Below, one piece after another: positions 7,843 to 15,369 of a DNA stretch of 25,471 bases (positions are counted from its first letter, which is position 1; each line of letters starts with the position of its first letter). A model generated the notes under the pieces. That model made no database searches and was not told the origin of the DNA. It worked only from the letters and a program-made list of their open reading frames with translations. The stretch comes from CAISIP01 sp046594635 (GTDB lineage: Bacteria > Pseudomonadota > Gammaproteobacteria > Burkholderiales > Burkholderiaceae_C): the NCBI GenBank assembly GCA_046594635.1, contig JBKJRR010000446.1, positions 1 to 25,471 of the forward strand. Direction: 5' to 3'. Made by a program: the position numbers and the translations under genes.

Positions 7843-8610
7843 TCAGAGCCAGCCGGCCAGCCGATAGGCTGCGTTGCCCAGCCATTCATGCAAGGCCAGC
7901 TGCCAGGTCGCAGGGCCGTGGTGCAGCGAAAAATCGAACCAGGAGTCGTGCGGGGTTGTGCGGTAGTCGACCGGCCAGGCCGTCACGTTCCAGCCCGCGT
8001 GTTTGAATACGCCCATGGCACGCGGCAGGTGAAATGCCGAGGTCAGCAAAATCCAGGGCTGGGTCTTGTCGACACCGGGCACGGCTGCCGTGAGCAGCGC
8101 GTTTTCATAGGTATTGCGCGATGCCGATTCGTATGAGACGCGGCTCGGATCGACGCCCAGCGCGTCGAACAACACCTTGGCGCGTTCGGCCTCGCTCGCC
8201 CCGTCGCCGGAAATCTTGGCATTGCCGCCGGTAAACAAAAGGCGCAGGTGCGGATGGCGGCGCATCAACGCCACCGCTTCGGTCATGCGTTCGGCCTGAT
8301 CGTTCAAGCCCACCTGCGGGTGGGCCTTCCACAGTTCCGGACTGCTCAATGCACCTCCGAGCACGATGATGCCCCGGTAATTCTGCAGATTGCGCCCGTC
8401 GGGAACTGGATAACGCGCTTCCAGGCTGCGCAGCAAGGCTTCGGGCACGGGTGTCCAGCAGGCCAGCACGAGCGCCAGTAGCGCCAGAGCGGACAGGGTC
8501 CTGCCAGTACGGGGCCGGCGCCGCGCCAGTATTACGCTGGCGACCAGCAGCAGCAGCACCCAGAACAGCGGTTCGAGCAAAAAGCCCAGCAGCTTGGACG
8601 CAAGAAACAT
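7843..8610 (-). CDS. YdcF/ElyC-family (DUF218) membrane protein
   Basis: A 255-residue inner-membrane protein with two N-terminal hydrophobic helices (about 8-29 and 36-55), followed by a soluble DUF218 domain. Family hallmarks are 'GIIVLGGAL' at about 79-87, 'RLLFTGGNA', 'ESASRNTYENA' and 'WILLTSAFHLPRAMGVF'. ElyC in E. coli is needed for cell-envelope integrity and undecaprenyl-phosphate metabolism at low temperature; the layout here (two TM helices, then DUF218) matches ElyC/YcbC better than the soluble YdcF. The specific role is inferred from family only. It follows the PPi-PFK gene on the same strand with 31 bp between them, so co-transcription is possible. Confidence 0.88.
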   Translation of the reverse strand: MFLASKLLGFLLEPLFWVLLLLVASVILARRRPRTGRTLSALALLALVLACWTPVPEALLRSLEARYPVPDGRNLQNYRGIIVLGGALSSPELWKAHPQVGLNDQAERMTEAVALMRRHPHLRLLFTGGNAKISGDGASEAERAKVLFDALGVDPSRVSYESASRNTYENALLTAAVPGVDKTQPWILLTSAFHLPRAMGVFKHAGWNVTAWPVDYRTTPHDSWFDFSLHHGPATWQLALHEWLGNAAYRLAGWL

Positions 8611-8641
8611 CGGCCGCGCGGGTCAGGGCGTTTTCACGCTC

Positions 8642-9856
8642 TCAGCTCTGGCTGCGCCGTGCGACTGGCGCCGCGCGCAGCCGGAACGCGTCCGGCATGC
8701 CCGAACCCAGCAGGGGACGCAAATACAAACGGAACGCATCGGTTACGTCGGTGCCGCTGGTGCTGATGAAGGCATCCTCCATCACGCGTGTCTTGCCGGC
8801 TACATCGGCCAGATCAAGCAGCGCATAGTCGACCGAATAAAATCCTGTGCGGTGAATCGCCACCGAGCCATCGCGATCGCCCCACATCGCGAATTGCACC
8901 GCTTTCTCGCCGACCTCGCGTGCTTCGCGCTGGTCGACATCCGACACGCAGCCGATGAATGAACGCTGCAGGTAGCCGAAAGTGTCGCCCCGTACCCGCT
9001 TGATGCCCAGCTTGCTGCGGATTTCCTCGCACAACAGGTCGGCCAGGGCGCCCGTGCCCGAGAGTTGCACATTGCCGTGGGCATCCTGCTCGAGTTGCCT
9101 TGCCAGCCGGGCCAGCATGGGTGTGCCGGCCGCATCGTGGATGCCCTCGGACACGGCCACGACGCAGCGGCCGTAACGCGCATAGGTCGCCTTTACGTCA
9201 TGCAGAAACTGCTGCAGGTCGAACACCCGCTCTGGCAGGTAGATCAGGTGCGGGCCGTCATCCGGGAATTTCTTGCCCAGCGCGGACGCAGCAGTGAGGA
9301 ACCCGGCGTGCCGACCCATCACGACGCCGACATAGACGCCGGGCAGCGCAGCGTTGTCCAGATTTACGCCGGCAAAGGCCTGGGCCACAAAGCGTGCCGC
9401 CGATGGAAAGCCGGGTGTGTGGTCGTTGCCGACCAGGTCGTTGTCGATGGTCTTGGGGATGTGGATGGCGCGCAGCGGGTAGCCTGCCCTGTGTGCCTCT
9501 TCACTGACGATGCGCACGGTGTCGGACGAGTCGTTACCGCCGATGTAGAAGAAATGCTCGATCTCGTGTGCGCGCAACACCTCGAAAATGGCGTGGCAGT
9601 ATTTCGCATCCGGTTTGTCGCGCGTCGAGCCCAGGGCCGACGAGGGTGTGGCCGCGACCAGTTCCAGGTTGTGGCTGGTCTCCTGGGTCAGGTCGACGAA
9701 GTCTTCGTCGACGATGCCGCGCACTCCGTGACGCGCACCGTACACCCGTTCAACTTGCCGGTGGCGCCTGGCCTCCAATGCCACGCCCACCATCGACTGG
9801 TTGATCACTGCTGTCGGTCCGCCCCCTTGCGCGACCAATATCTTGCCGGAGCCCAT
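8642..9856 (-). CDS. pfp: 6-phosphofructokinase, PPi-dependent type
   Basis: Interconverts fructose-6-P and fructose-1,6-bisP; the PPi-type enzyme uses pyrophosphate and is reversible. In the 404-residue protein 'AQGGGPTAVIN' (9-19) is the N-terminal phosphate loop. 'GGNDS' (106-110) puts Asp where ATP-PFKs have the second Gly, and 'PKTIDND' (134-140) has the Lys that replaces Gly in ATP enzymes. These two changes are the accepted markers of PPi use. 'MGRHAG' (180-185) binds the sugar phosphate. Asn in GGN-D replaces the usual Asp of GGD, a variant of the metal-site residue worth noting. An ATG start at 9856 is well placed. PPi dependence is inferred from these residues, not measured. Confidence 0.88.
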   Translation of the reverse strand: MGSGKILVAQGGGPTAVINQSMVGVALEARRHRQVERVYGARHGVRGIVDEDFVDLTQETSHNLELVAATPSSALGSTRDKPDAKYCHAIFEVLRAHEIEHFFYIGGNDSSDTVRIVSEEAHRAGYPLRAIHIPKTIDNDLVGNDHTPGFPSAARFVAQAFAGVNLDNAALPGVYVGVVMGRHAGFLTAASALGKKFPDDGPHLIYLPERVFDLQQFLHDVKATYARYGRCVVAVSEGIHDAAGTPMLARLARQLEQDAHGNVQLSGTGALADLLCEEIRSKLGIKRVRGDTFGYLQRSFIGCVSDVDQREAREVGEKAVQFAMWGDRDGSVAIHRTGFYSVDYALLDLADVAGKTRVMEDAFISTSGTDVTDAFRLYLRPLLGSGMPDAFRLRAAPVARRSQS

Positions 9857-10025
9857 ACAAATCCTCGCGAATCATGTTGACAAGCCCCATTGTGCCCAGT
9901 CGCGGCACCCGCTGGAAGTCATCTGTGTCGGGGGGGTGCGTCTAGCGGGCCTGTCGCCCGTGTCCCATCGCAGTGGCGCGAGTGCGGGTACGCGCCCAAC
10001 CGCAAAACGATGCGAGAGAAATTTT

Positions 10026-10367
10026 TCAGCGCCGGCGGATGACCGGACGACCCTTGCGCTTGAAACGATCGGGCGCGCGCGCTTCGAACTGCTGCGTGAT
10101 GTTGGCCAGGCAACGCAAGGCAATCGCTTCACCTCGGCTCGCCGCAATGGCGGTCATCAGTTCGGGACGCATGTGCCAGAGGTGGTCGATGTCCTGCGCA
10201 AACAACAGCTTGCGCTCGAAGGTCGAGTTCAGGCCGTCCTGATTTTGCTCCAGGGCCTGCAGCATCAGCTTGCGGATGGCTTCGAGGTCGTCGTTTGATT
10301 CCGCAACCGGTTCATGGGCCTTCCAGCCGAAAAAACTATTGCGCAAACTTGTCTTGGCCCATCGCAT
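10026..10367 (-). CDS. Small conserved hypothetical protein
   Basis: A 113-residue soluble, charged and probably all-helical protein with no signal or membrane segment. The middle block, with 'ERKLLFAQDIDHLWHMRPELM' and 'IALRCLANITQQFE', looks like a conserved helical core; the C-terminus is a short basic tail (RFKRKGRPVIRRR). I think it is a real gene because the codon pattern and the amphipathic helices look protein-like and neither antisense frame resembles any family. I do not recognise a function. It lies 169 bp upstream of the PPi-PFK gene on the same strand. Confidence 0.6.
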   Translation of the reverse strand: MRWAKTSLRNSFFGWKAHEPVAESNDDLEAIRKLMLQALEQNQDGLNSTFERKLLFAQDIDHLWHMRPELMTAIAASRGEAIALRCLANITQQFEARAPDRFKRKGRPVIRRR

Positions 10368-10725
10368 TCCGTCAATCCTCCATCAACCCCATGCAGGCAG
10401 AACTGTCCTGCCTCTGTGGCATGGATCATCTCATCATTAGCGGCCTGCCTCGCCGGGGCTTATGTAACAGAGTTACGTCGGCAGTAACCGCGCGGCTGGA
10501 GGGGACATGCCGTACCGACCTGGACAGGGGCCAGGATGGGACAGCGCGCGCTGGACTCTTTGGAGCCACCCGACCATACTGATGGCTTTCATTCTAGGCA
10601 GAACGCGGCACAGTGCAAGTGCCGTCACCGCTCGGTGGCAGACGTCTGTGCGGTGGCGCTGCTTGAAGTACCTGACAGGGCGGCGCACTGCGCCATTCGA
10701 AACCAAAAAAATGGAGGACCGCAAG
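10368..10725. other. 358-bp gap without a gene, upstream of the nitrilase-family gene
   Basis: No reading frame here resembles a protein; the open frame running into the nitrilase gene from 10507 has no family homology before 10726. The only structures I see are an interrupted palindrome GTAAC-AGA-GTTAC at 10464-10476 and a small hairpin CCTGG (10519-10523) / CCAGG (10531-10535). It must contain the promoters of the divergent genes on each side, but I cannot point to convincing -35/-10 pairs. Confidence 0.5.
10464..10476. promoter_or_regulatory. Interrupted palindrome, possible operator
   Basis: GTAAC-AGA-GTTAC has perfect 5-base arms and lies in the divergent gap between the small hypothetical gene and the nitrilase-family gene. 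The form (GT...AC arms) resembles GntR-type operators, but no regulator gene is adjacent and a match of this length can occur by chance. Confidence 0.25.
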
Positions 10726-11574
10726 ATGAGCGTCGTACGCGCAGCAATCACCCAGACCGACTGGACCGGTGACAAGGAGTCGATGATCGCCCGGCATGAG
10801 CAGTTCGCACGCGATGCGGCCGCGCAGGGCGCCCGCATCATCTGCTTCCAGGAACTGTTCTACGGGCCGTACTTCGGCATCATCGAAGACACCAAGTACT
10901 ACGCCTACGCAGAGTCGATTCCTGGCCCGACGGTCCAGCGTTTTGCCGATCTCGCGCGTGAACTCCAGATGGTGATGGTCTTGCCGATCTACGAAGAGGA
11001 AATGCCGGGCCTTTACTACAACACGGCGGTGGTGATCGATGCTGACGGCAACATGCTGGGAAAGTACCGCAAGCACCATATTCCCAACCTGCCGCAGTTC
11101 TGGGAGAAGTTCTACTTCCGACCGGGCACCCAGGGTTATCCGGTGTTCGATACGGCGGTCGGGCGCATCGGTGTCTACATCTGTTACGACCGGCACTTCC
11201 CCGAGGGCTGGCGCGAACTCGGACTGGCTGGCGCGCAGATTGTTTTCAACCCATCGGCCACCAAGCCGGGGCTGTCAAACCGCTTGTGGGAACTGGAGCA
11301 ACCTGCGGCCGCAGTCGCCAATCAGTACTTCATTGCGGCGAACAACCGCATCGGCAATGAAAGCCGCGAGTTCGGCGACAAGGCGGTTACTTTCTACGGC
11401 TCGAGCTATTTCGTCGACCCGCGCGGAAACTATGTGGGCGCGGTCGCCAGCACCGACCAGAGCGAGATCCTGATTCGCGATCTCGATATGGATGTGTTGC
11501 GCGAGGCACGCAATGCCTGGCAGTTCTACCGCGATCGCCGTCCCGAGACCTACATCCGCACTGTGGAGCGCTGA
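10726..11574 (+). CDS. Nitrilase-superfamily amidohydrolase (N-carbamoyl-beta-alanine amidase / beta-ureidopropionase-like)
   Basis: Hydrolyses a carbon-nitrogen amide bond; the closest functional group I recognise is N-carbamoyl amidases (beta-ureidopropionase, N-carbamoylputrescine amidase). From ATG 10726 the protein has 282 residues with the complete catalytic set: Glu 43 in 'CFQELFYGPYF', Lys 116 in 'GKYRKHHIP' and Cys 153 in 'YICYDRHFPEG'. GGAGG at 10713-10717, eight bases before the ATG, supports this start; the frame upstream to 10507 lacks homology. The Arg-His-Phe-Pro-Glu stretch after the nucleophile is typical of carbamoyl amidases acting on beta-alanine-type substrates. No dihydropyrimidinase gene is nearby, so pathway assignment is uncertain. 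Confidence 0.85.
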   Translation: MSVVRAAITQTDWTGDKESMIARHEQFARDAAAQGARIICFQELFYGPYFGIIEDTKYYAYAESIPGPTVQRFADLARELQMVMVLPIYEEEMPGLYYNTAVVIDADGNMLGKYRKHHIPNLPQFWEKFYFRPGTQGYPVFDTAVGRIGVYICYDRHFPEGWRELGLAGAQIVFNPSATKPGLSNRLWELEQPAAAVANQYFIAANNRIGNESREFGDKAVTFYGSSYFVDPRGNYVGAVASTDQSEILIRDLDMDVLREARNAWQFYRDRRPETYIRTVER

Positions 11575-11731
11575 GCCGCAGCGCAGCACGGACGCGTGCA
11601 GGAGGCTCAGGCGTGGATCGTCACTGCGCCCTGCGTCAGGTAGCCTGCGCGATGGCTTAGACTTGTCGACGACCAATGGCTGCGCCCGGGCGCGACAGCT
11701 TCACTGACAAACCAACGCAAGGACACATACG

Positions 11732-12487
11732 ATGGAAGATTTCAAGGGTAGAGCCGTTCTGATCACCGGCGCATCGACCGGTATCGGCGCCGGTTGCGCG
11801 CTCGCCATGGGTGCGCGCGGTGCAACCGTAGCGGTCCACTACAACAGCTCGAAGGAAGCGGCCGAGCAGGTGGCTCGGGAGATCAAGGCATCAGGCGGCG
11901 ACGCGTTCGTGTTGCAGGGGGATCTGCGCAAGTCGCCAGAGTGCGAACGGGTGGTCGAGGAGGCTGCGGCGCGATTGGGGCGCATTGATGTATTGATCAA
12001 CAACGCCGGCGCGCTGGTGCAGCGTCAGCCTATCACCGAAGTCACCGACGCAACGCTCGACGACATCCTCGACCTGAATGTGCGCTCCATGATGATGTGC
12101 ACCAGGTACGCCGTGCCCCACATGGCCGCTGGCTCGAGCATCATCAACCTGACCAGCATCGCTGCCAGCAGTGGTGGCGGACCCGGCGCGGCGATGTACG
12201 CCGGCTCCAAAGCTTTTGTCACGACTGCAACCAAGGGTCTGGCCAAGGAGTTGGTCGGACGTGGCATCCGTGTCAATGCGGTTTCACCGGGTGTCATCAC
12301 GACACCGTTTCACGACAAGTTCTCCACCCCTGAGCAGTTGGAAACCATGCGCAAGACGATTCCGATGGCGCGCCTGGGGACGGTCGATGAGTGTGTCGGT
12401 GCGTTCCTGTATTTGGCGTCCGAGCAATTGGCCTCATATGTCACTGGCCAGGTGATCGAGGTCAACGGCGGGCAATATATGCCCTGA
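11732..12487 (+). CDS. SDR-family NAD(P)-dependent oxidoreductase
   Basis: A classical short-chain dehydrogenase of 251 residues. The cofactor loop 'TGASTGIG' is at 12-19, 'NNAG' at 90-93, and the catalytic set is Asn 116, Ser 142 in 'NLTSIAAS' and Tyr 156/Lys 160 in 'YAGSK'. The C-terminus 'VTGQVIEVNGGQYMP' is the usual substrate-loop/tetramer end. A basic or small residue pattern after strand 2 ('HYNSSKE') favours NADP(H), which is inference. It resembles 3-oxoacyl-ACP reductase (FabG) and glucose/sorbitol dehydrogenase-like proteins; the substrate cannot be told from sequence. It follows the nitrilase-family gene by 157 bp and may be a separate transcript. Confidence 0.92.
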   Translation: MEDFKGRAVLITGASTGIGAGCALAMGARGATVAVHYNSSKEAAEQVAREIKASGGDAFVLQGDLRKSPECERVVEEAAARLGRIDVLINNAGALVQRQPITEVTDATLDDILDLNVRSMMMCTRYAVPHMAAGSSIINLTSIAASSGGGPGAAMYAGSKAFVTTATKGLAKELVGRGIRVNAVSPGVITTPFHDKFSTPEQLETMRKTIPMARLGTVDECVGAFLYLASEQLASYVTGQVIEVNGGQYMP

Positions 12488-12545
12488 TGTCGCGTGGGGC
12501 GCGCTGCTGCTGTTGCCGCGCCAGCATGCGCGCGTCAGTTGCGCG

Positions 12546-13478
12546 TCAGTTCAAACGGCTGGCGGACGATCGGAGTTTGTGGTTGGCCGCCTCGTCGGAT
12601 GCCCCATTGCGCTCGCGCACACTGATGGCGCAGATCCGCTGGCACAACAAGCGCCGGAAGGCTCCGGCGCTGTCCTGCGCATTGCCGACGGCCCGGGTGT
12701 TGCGCACCAGCGGGTGATTCTGCGCATTTTCCTCGACTGGCACATTGGCGCTGTAGATGCGTGCCGCGCCGGGTACCACTCCCAGGCGCGGTCCCAGCCG
12801 CTCGGCAACTTCAATTGCGATGTAAGGGTCCAGGCAGATCACATGGGCCAGACCCCGCACCGCCGTTGCCAGTCCACGCGGGTCGACCCCGTAGAACCGG
12901 GTTTCAGGTCGGTTGGCCAGCGCGATGACAGGCAAATTTCGCTGCGGCGACAACACGTGGGTCAGGAAACCCTGAAGCTGCGTCTCGTCATTGACTTCAC
13001 GAGGCTCGCCCAGCACCGCAAAGGGGCCGTCCTCCAGTTCCATGCGCTCGACCCAGCTGCCCAGCAGACGGGGCGGCGCCACCACCAGTGGTGCATTTGC
13101 TATGTCAGTACACGATGTCAGCAACCGCAACACGTCGGCGTCGCCGCCATCTGCCACTTCGACCCGGGTCATCCAGGTGCGCGCACCGTTTTTTTCGTCG
13201 AATGCCACCGCCAGCGACCAACTGGCGTGATCGGCGGAGCGCGACACCACGATCTGTTGTCCACTCGCGGCATGCGAGAACTGGCCCATCTCCATTTGAT
13301 CGCGCGATGGCATCAGGCGCGGCCATTTGGCAGCGACCCATTGCCAGGCCAGTTCCCGTGCACGGCGACGATTGGCGTCGGAGTGGCGCTGGCTGCGCAA
13401 AGCGACGCGCACCACGTCCCGGATGGCCGCGTGGGTTTGTTGTGGACGAATGCCCGGACGGGCTGAAGGCAGGGACAT
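12546..13478 (-). CDS. Protein of unknown function, 310 residues
   Basis: I do not recognise a named family. The ATG at 13478 is chosen because everything upstream in the frame (to 13739) looks non-protein. Visible parts: an N-terminal helix (about 15-55, ending 'ELAWQWVAAKWPRLMPS'), a beta-rich segment with 'DHASWSLAVAFDEKNGARTWMTRVEV' split across two strands (about 84-109), and an alpha/beta domain about 127-245 with 'PVIALANR', 'FYGVDPRGLATAVRGLAHV' and 'GAARIYSANVP'. The last part recalls large proteins of actinobacterial and proteobacterial conflict loci that carry a 'YAVDP-LA-L-GLAHV' block, where this part precedes a longer C-terminus; here the protein ends about 65 residues later. 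It could be C-terminally truncated. No membrane segment or signal is seen. It is tail-to-tail with the SDR gene. Confidence 0.72.
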   Translation of the reverse strand: MSLPSARPGIRPQQTHAAIRDVVRVALRSQRHSDANRRRARELAWQWVAAKWPRLMPSRDQMEMGQFSHAASGQQIVVSRSADHASWSLAVAFDEKNGARTWMTRVEVADGGDADVLRLLTSCTDIANAPLVVAPPRLLGSWVERMELEDGPFAVLGEPREVNDETQLQGFLTHVLSPQRNLPVIALANRPETRFYGVDPRGLATAVRGLAHVICLDPYIAIEVAERLGPRLGVVPGAARIYSANVPVEENAQNHPLVRNTRAVGNAQDSAGAFRRLLCQRICAISVRERNGASDEAANHKLRSSASRLN

Positions 13479-13509
13479 TAAAAACGACGCTTTGAACAGG
13501 GACAGGGGC

Positions 13510-13545
13510 TTGGCACGAATAAGGTGCACAAATGCTACGTGCCAA
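13510..13545. repeat. Perfect 8-bp inverted repeat in the divergent gap
   Basis: TTGGCACG at 13510-13517 and CGTGCCAA at 13538-13545 are exact reverse complements separated by 20 bases. A second dyad, GTGCC-ATG-GGCAC, lies at 13563-13575. Both sit between the unknown 310-residue gene (-) and the small winged-helix-like gene (+), about 30-100 bases upstream of the former, a position suited to an operator. Confidence 0.4.
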
Positions 13546-13705
13546 AAGTGAACGCAAGCTTGGTGCCATGGGCACGCGCGGCAGCGAAGATTATCGAACA
13601 GGCAGATCCAGTCACCTTTGTGCCAGGCCTTGCGGCCAACCCCGACCCTAGCGTGGGGCCTAGAATGATCAGGAAGTATCCGTCCCCGGCAAACGACGAA
13701 AACTG

Positions 13706-14272
13706 ATGGAGACAACAGGTGAGTCCATGGTGACTGCAAATACCGTTTGTGTGAAATCGCCCAAGGGCCAGGACGAGATCGAACGACGTACCCATGGTCT
13801 CACCCCGCGTCTGCGCCAGATGCTGATCATGATGGATGGCCGACGCGACTTGGCCGCCCTGCAGACCGTGTTCCCGGCTGAACTGGTTCCCGGACTCATG
13901 CAGCAGTTGCTGGACGGCGAATTTGTCATCGAACTGGCCGCGGAGCCGGCAGTGCTGGCGGTTCCGGCGCCTGCTGTTCAGCCGCGTGCGGCGCCACTGA
14001 CGGCGCCCGCATCGCCAGGCGGAACGTATGCGGGCGAAGAGGCTCCTTTTCAGCTCGGGCAGACCTTGATGATCAATCTGGCCAAACGCATTCTGGGCAT
14101 TGCCAGCGACGGCTTGATTGCCAAGCTCAAGGCGGCGCAGGATATCGACGGTCTGCGTGCGCTGCATTTGGAATGGCGCAACAGCATCAAGCAGGCGCCC
14201 GACGGCCTGCTGCGCCTCAGCGAACTCGAGAAAAAGCTCAGCAAGGTACTTGGCGATTTGCCGTCGTCATGA
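13706..14272 (+). CDS. Conserved hypothetical protein, probable N-terminal winged-helix-like domain
   Basis: A 188-residue soluble protein. Residues about 17-77 ('SPKGQDEIERRTHGLTPRLR' onward, with 'MMDGRRDLAAL' and 'LLDGEFVIEL') have the helix-helix-helix-wing rhythm of a winged-helix fold known from many betaproteobacterial hypothetical proteins. An Ala/Pro-rich linker follows (about 78-110), then a helical C-terminal region (about 116-185), including 'MINLAKRILGIASDGLIAKL' and a Leu-rich 'GLLRLSELEKKLSKVLGDL' end. I do not know its function. ATG 13706 is used; ATG 13727 is an alternative with AGGTGAG just upstream. It ends 37 bases before the GTG of YceH, so the two are probably co-transcribed. 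Confidence 0.68.
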   Translation: METTGESMVTANTVCVKSPKGQDEIERRTHGLTPRLRQMLIMMDGRRDLAALQTVFPAELVPGLMQQLLDGEFVIELAAEPAVLAVPAPAVQPRAAPLTAPASPGGTYAGEEAPFQLGQTLMINLAKRILGIASDGLIAKLKAAQDIDGLRALHLEWRNSIKQAPDGLLRLSELEKKLSKVLGDLPSS

Positions 14273-14309
14273 GACTGAAACCCGCGCCATCACAGAATCG
14301 ACCATCACC

Positions 14310-14999
14310 GTGAATCCATCGCCAGAAGACGCTGCTACACCTTTATTGACCGCCATTGAAGCCCGCATTCTGGGCACACTGATGGAAAAAGCCCGCACCG
14401 TCCCGGACAGCTACCCCTTGTCGCTCAACTCGCTGATGCTGGGCTGCAACCAGAAGACCAGCCGGGACCCGTTGATGACCCTGGACGAAGCCCAACTGGC
14501 CACTGCGCTGGGCAATCTGCAGTCGCGCGACCTGGTGCGCGAATCCTCCGGCGGACGCACCGCCAAGTTCTCACACAATTTTCAGCGCGGTATCGGCGTG
14601 TTCGAGCAGGCCGCCGTGTTGCTGGGCATGCTGCTGTTGCGTGGCCCGCAAACGGCTGGGGAGTTGCGCCTCAATACCGAGCGCTGGTACCCGTTTGCCG
14701 ATATCTCGTCGGTGGAAGGATTCCTGGACGAACTGCAGGAGCGTGCCGCCGAAAAGGGGGGGCCGCTGGTGGTGAAGTTGCCGCGCGCACCTGGCGCACG
14801 CGAGCAGCGCTGGGCACATTTGTTGTGCGGGCCGGTCCCGGACCATGCGGGTGGGGATGGCGCAGTGCTGGCGGCCGATAGCGGCGATTTCGTGCAGCGT
14901 ATGGCCCGACTCGAAGACGAAGTGATACGGTTGCGCTCGGCTGTCTCCGGGCTATGTGCCGAACTGGGTGTGGCCGATCCGTTTGCGCAGGGCCGCTGA
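14310..14999 (+). CDS. yceH: YceH family protein (DUF480)
   Basis: DUF480 proteins are two tandem winged-helix domains of unknown biochemical role. Signatures are clear: 'LTAIEARILGTLMEKARTVP' at the start, 'YPLSLNSLMLGCNQKTSRDP', 'LLLRGPQTAGELR' in the second domain, and 'AREQRWAHLLCGPV'. A C-terminal heptad-like region ('FVQRMARLEDEVIRLRSAVS') suggests a short coiled coil. The GTG at 14310 gives 229 residues, the family length, and starts about 11 residues before the first conserved block; no ATG lies at the right place and the ribosome site is weak. It directly follows a second winged-helix-like gene on the same strand. Confidence 0.9.
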   Translation: MNPSPEDAATPLLTAIEARILGTLMEKARTVPDSYPLSLNSLMLGCNQKTSRDPLMTLDEAQLATALGNLQSRDLVRESSGGRTAKFSHNFQRGIGVFEQAAVLLGMLLLRGPQTAGELRLNTERWYPFADISSVEGFLDELQERAAEKGGPLVVKLPRAPGAREQRWAHLLCGPVPDHAGGDGAVLAADSGDFVQRMARLEDEVIRLRSAVSGLCAELGVADPFAQGR

Positions 15000-15171
15000 T
15001 TCGGCTTGGGACTGTTCCAGCCGGTGGTGGCGTTTAGGTCGTGAAACGAGGGCCGGAGCAATTTTTGCGGGTGCAGGCGTTCGCGCGCTGACCCCAGGCG
15101 AGCTGCCTGCCGGGCATGGCCAACTTCTCGGTGATGTGTCGACCCGCAAGCCAGCCGTCAGTCAATTGGCT

Positions 15172-15366
15172 TCAGCTCCGCGTGTTGCCACGGGGTCCGA
15201 GCAGAAACCAAAGGATCAGCCCGAGCAGCGGCAACAATACGACCGCAACGATCCAGAGCAGCTTCTTTTCGCTTGAGGCCGAGCTCTGGAAGATATTGAT
15301 GATGGCCCATATGTCACCGATCAATACCAGCACGCCGAGCAGGCCGCCGTATCCCATGTTCATCAT
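15172..15366 (-). CDS. Small two-helix membrane protein, PLDc_N-like
   Basis: A 64-residue protein with two hydrophobic helices (about 6-25 and 36-56) joined by a short charged loop and ending in 'ILWFLLGPRGN', the pattern of the phospholipase-D-nuclease N-terminal (PLDc_N) domain found as a free-standing small protein. 'SEKKLLWIVAVVLLPLLGLI' is the typical second segment. AGGAG at 15376-15380 (read on the minus strand) is nine bases from the ATG at 15366, supporting that start; two more in-frame ATGs follow within three codons. The function is unknown; it is probably an inner-membrane protein. Confidence 0.82.
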   Translation of the reverse strand: MMNMGYGGLLGVLVLIGDIWAIINIFQSSASSEKKLLWIVAVVLLPLLGLILWFLLGPRGNTRS

Positions 15367-15369
15367 CGT

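Noticed and set aside
8982..9880. Long plus-strand frames opposite the PPi-PFK gene
   Set aside because: They are antisense to a gene with clear PFK motifs and have no homology of their own.
12513..13466. A 317-codon plus-strand frame opposite the orphan gene
   Set aside because: It is rich in His, Arg and Gln and has no family signature; the minus-strand frame has protein-like alternation of strands and helices.
13510..13530. TTGGCACG followed by GTGCA as a possible sigma-54 promoter
   Set aside because: The spacing between the GG and GC elements is two bases too long on the plus strand, and the minus-strand copy also fails.
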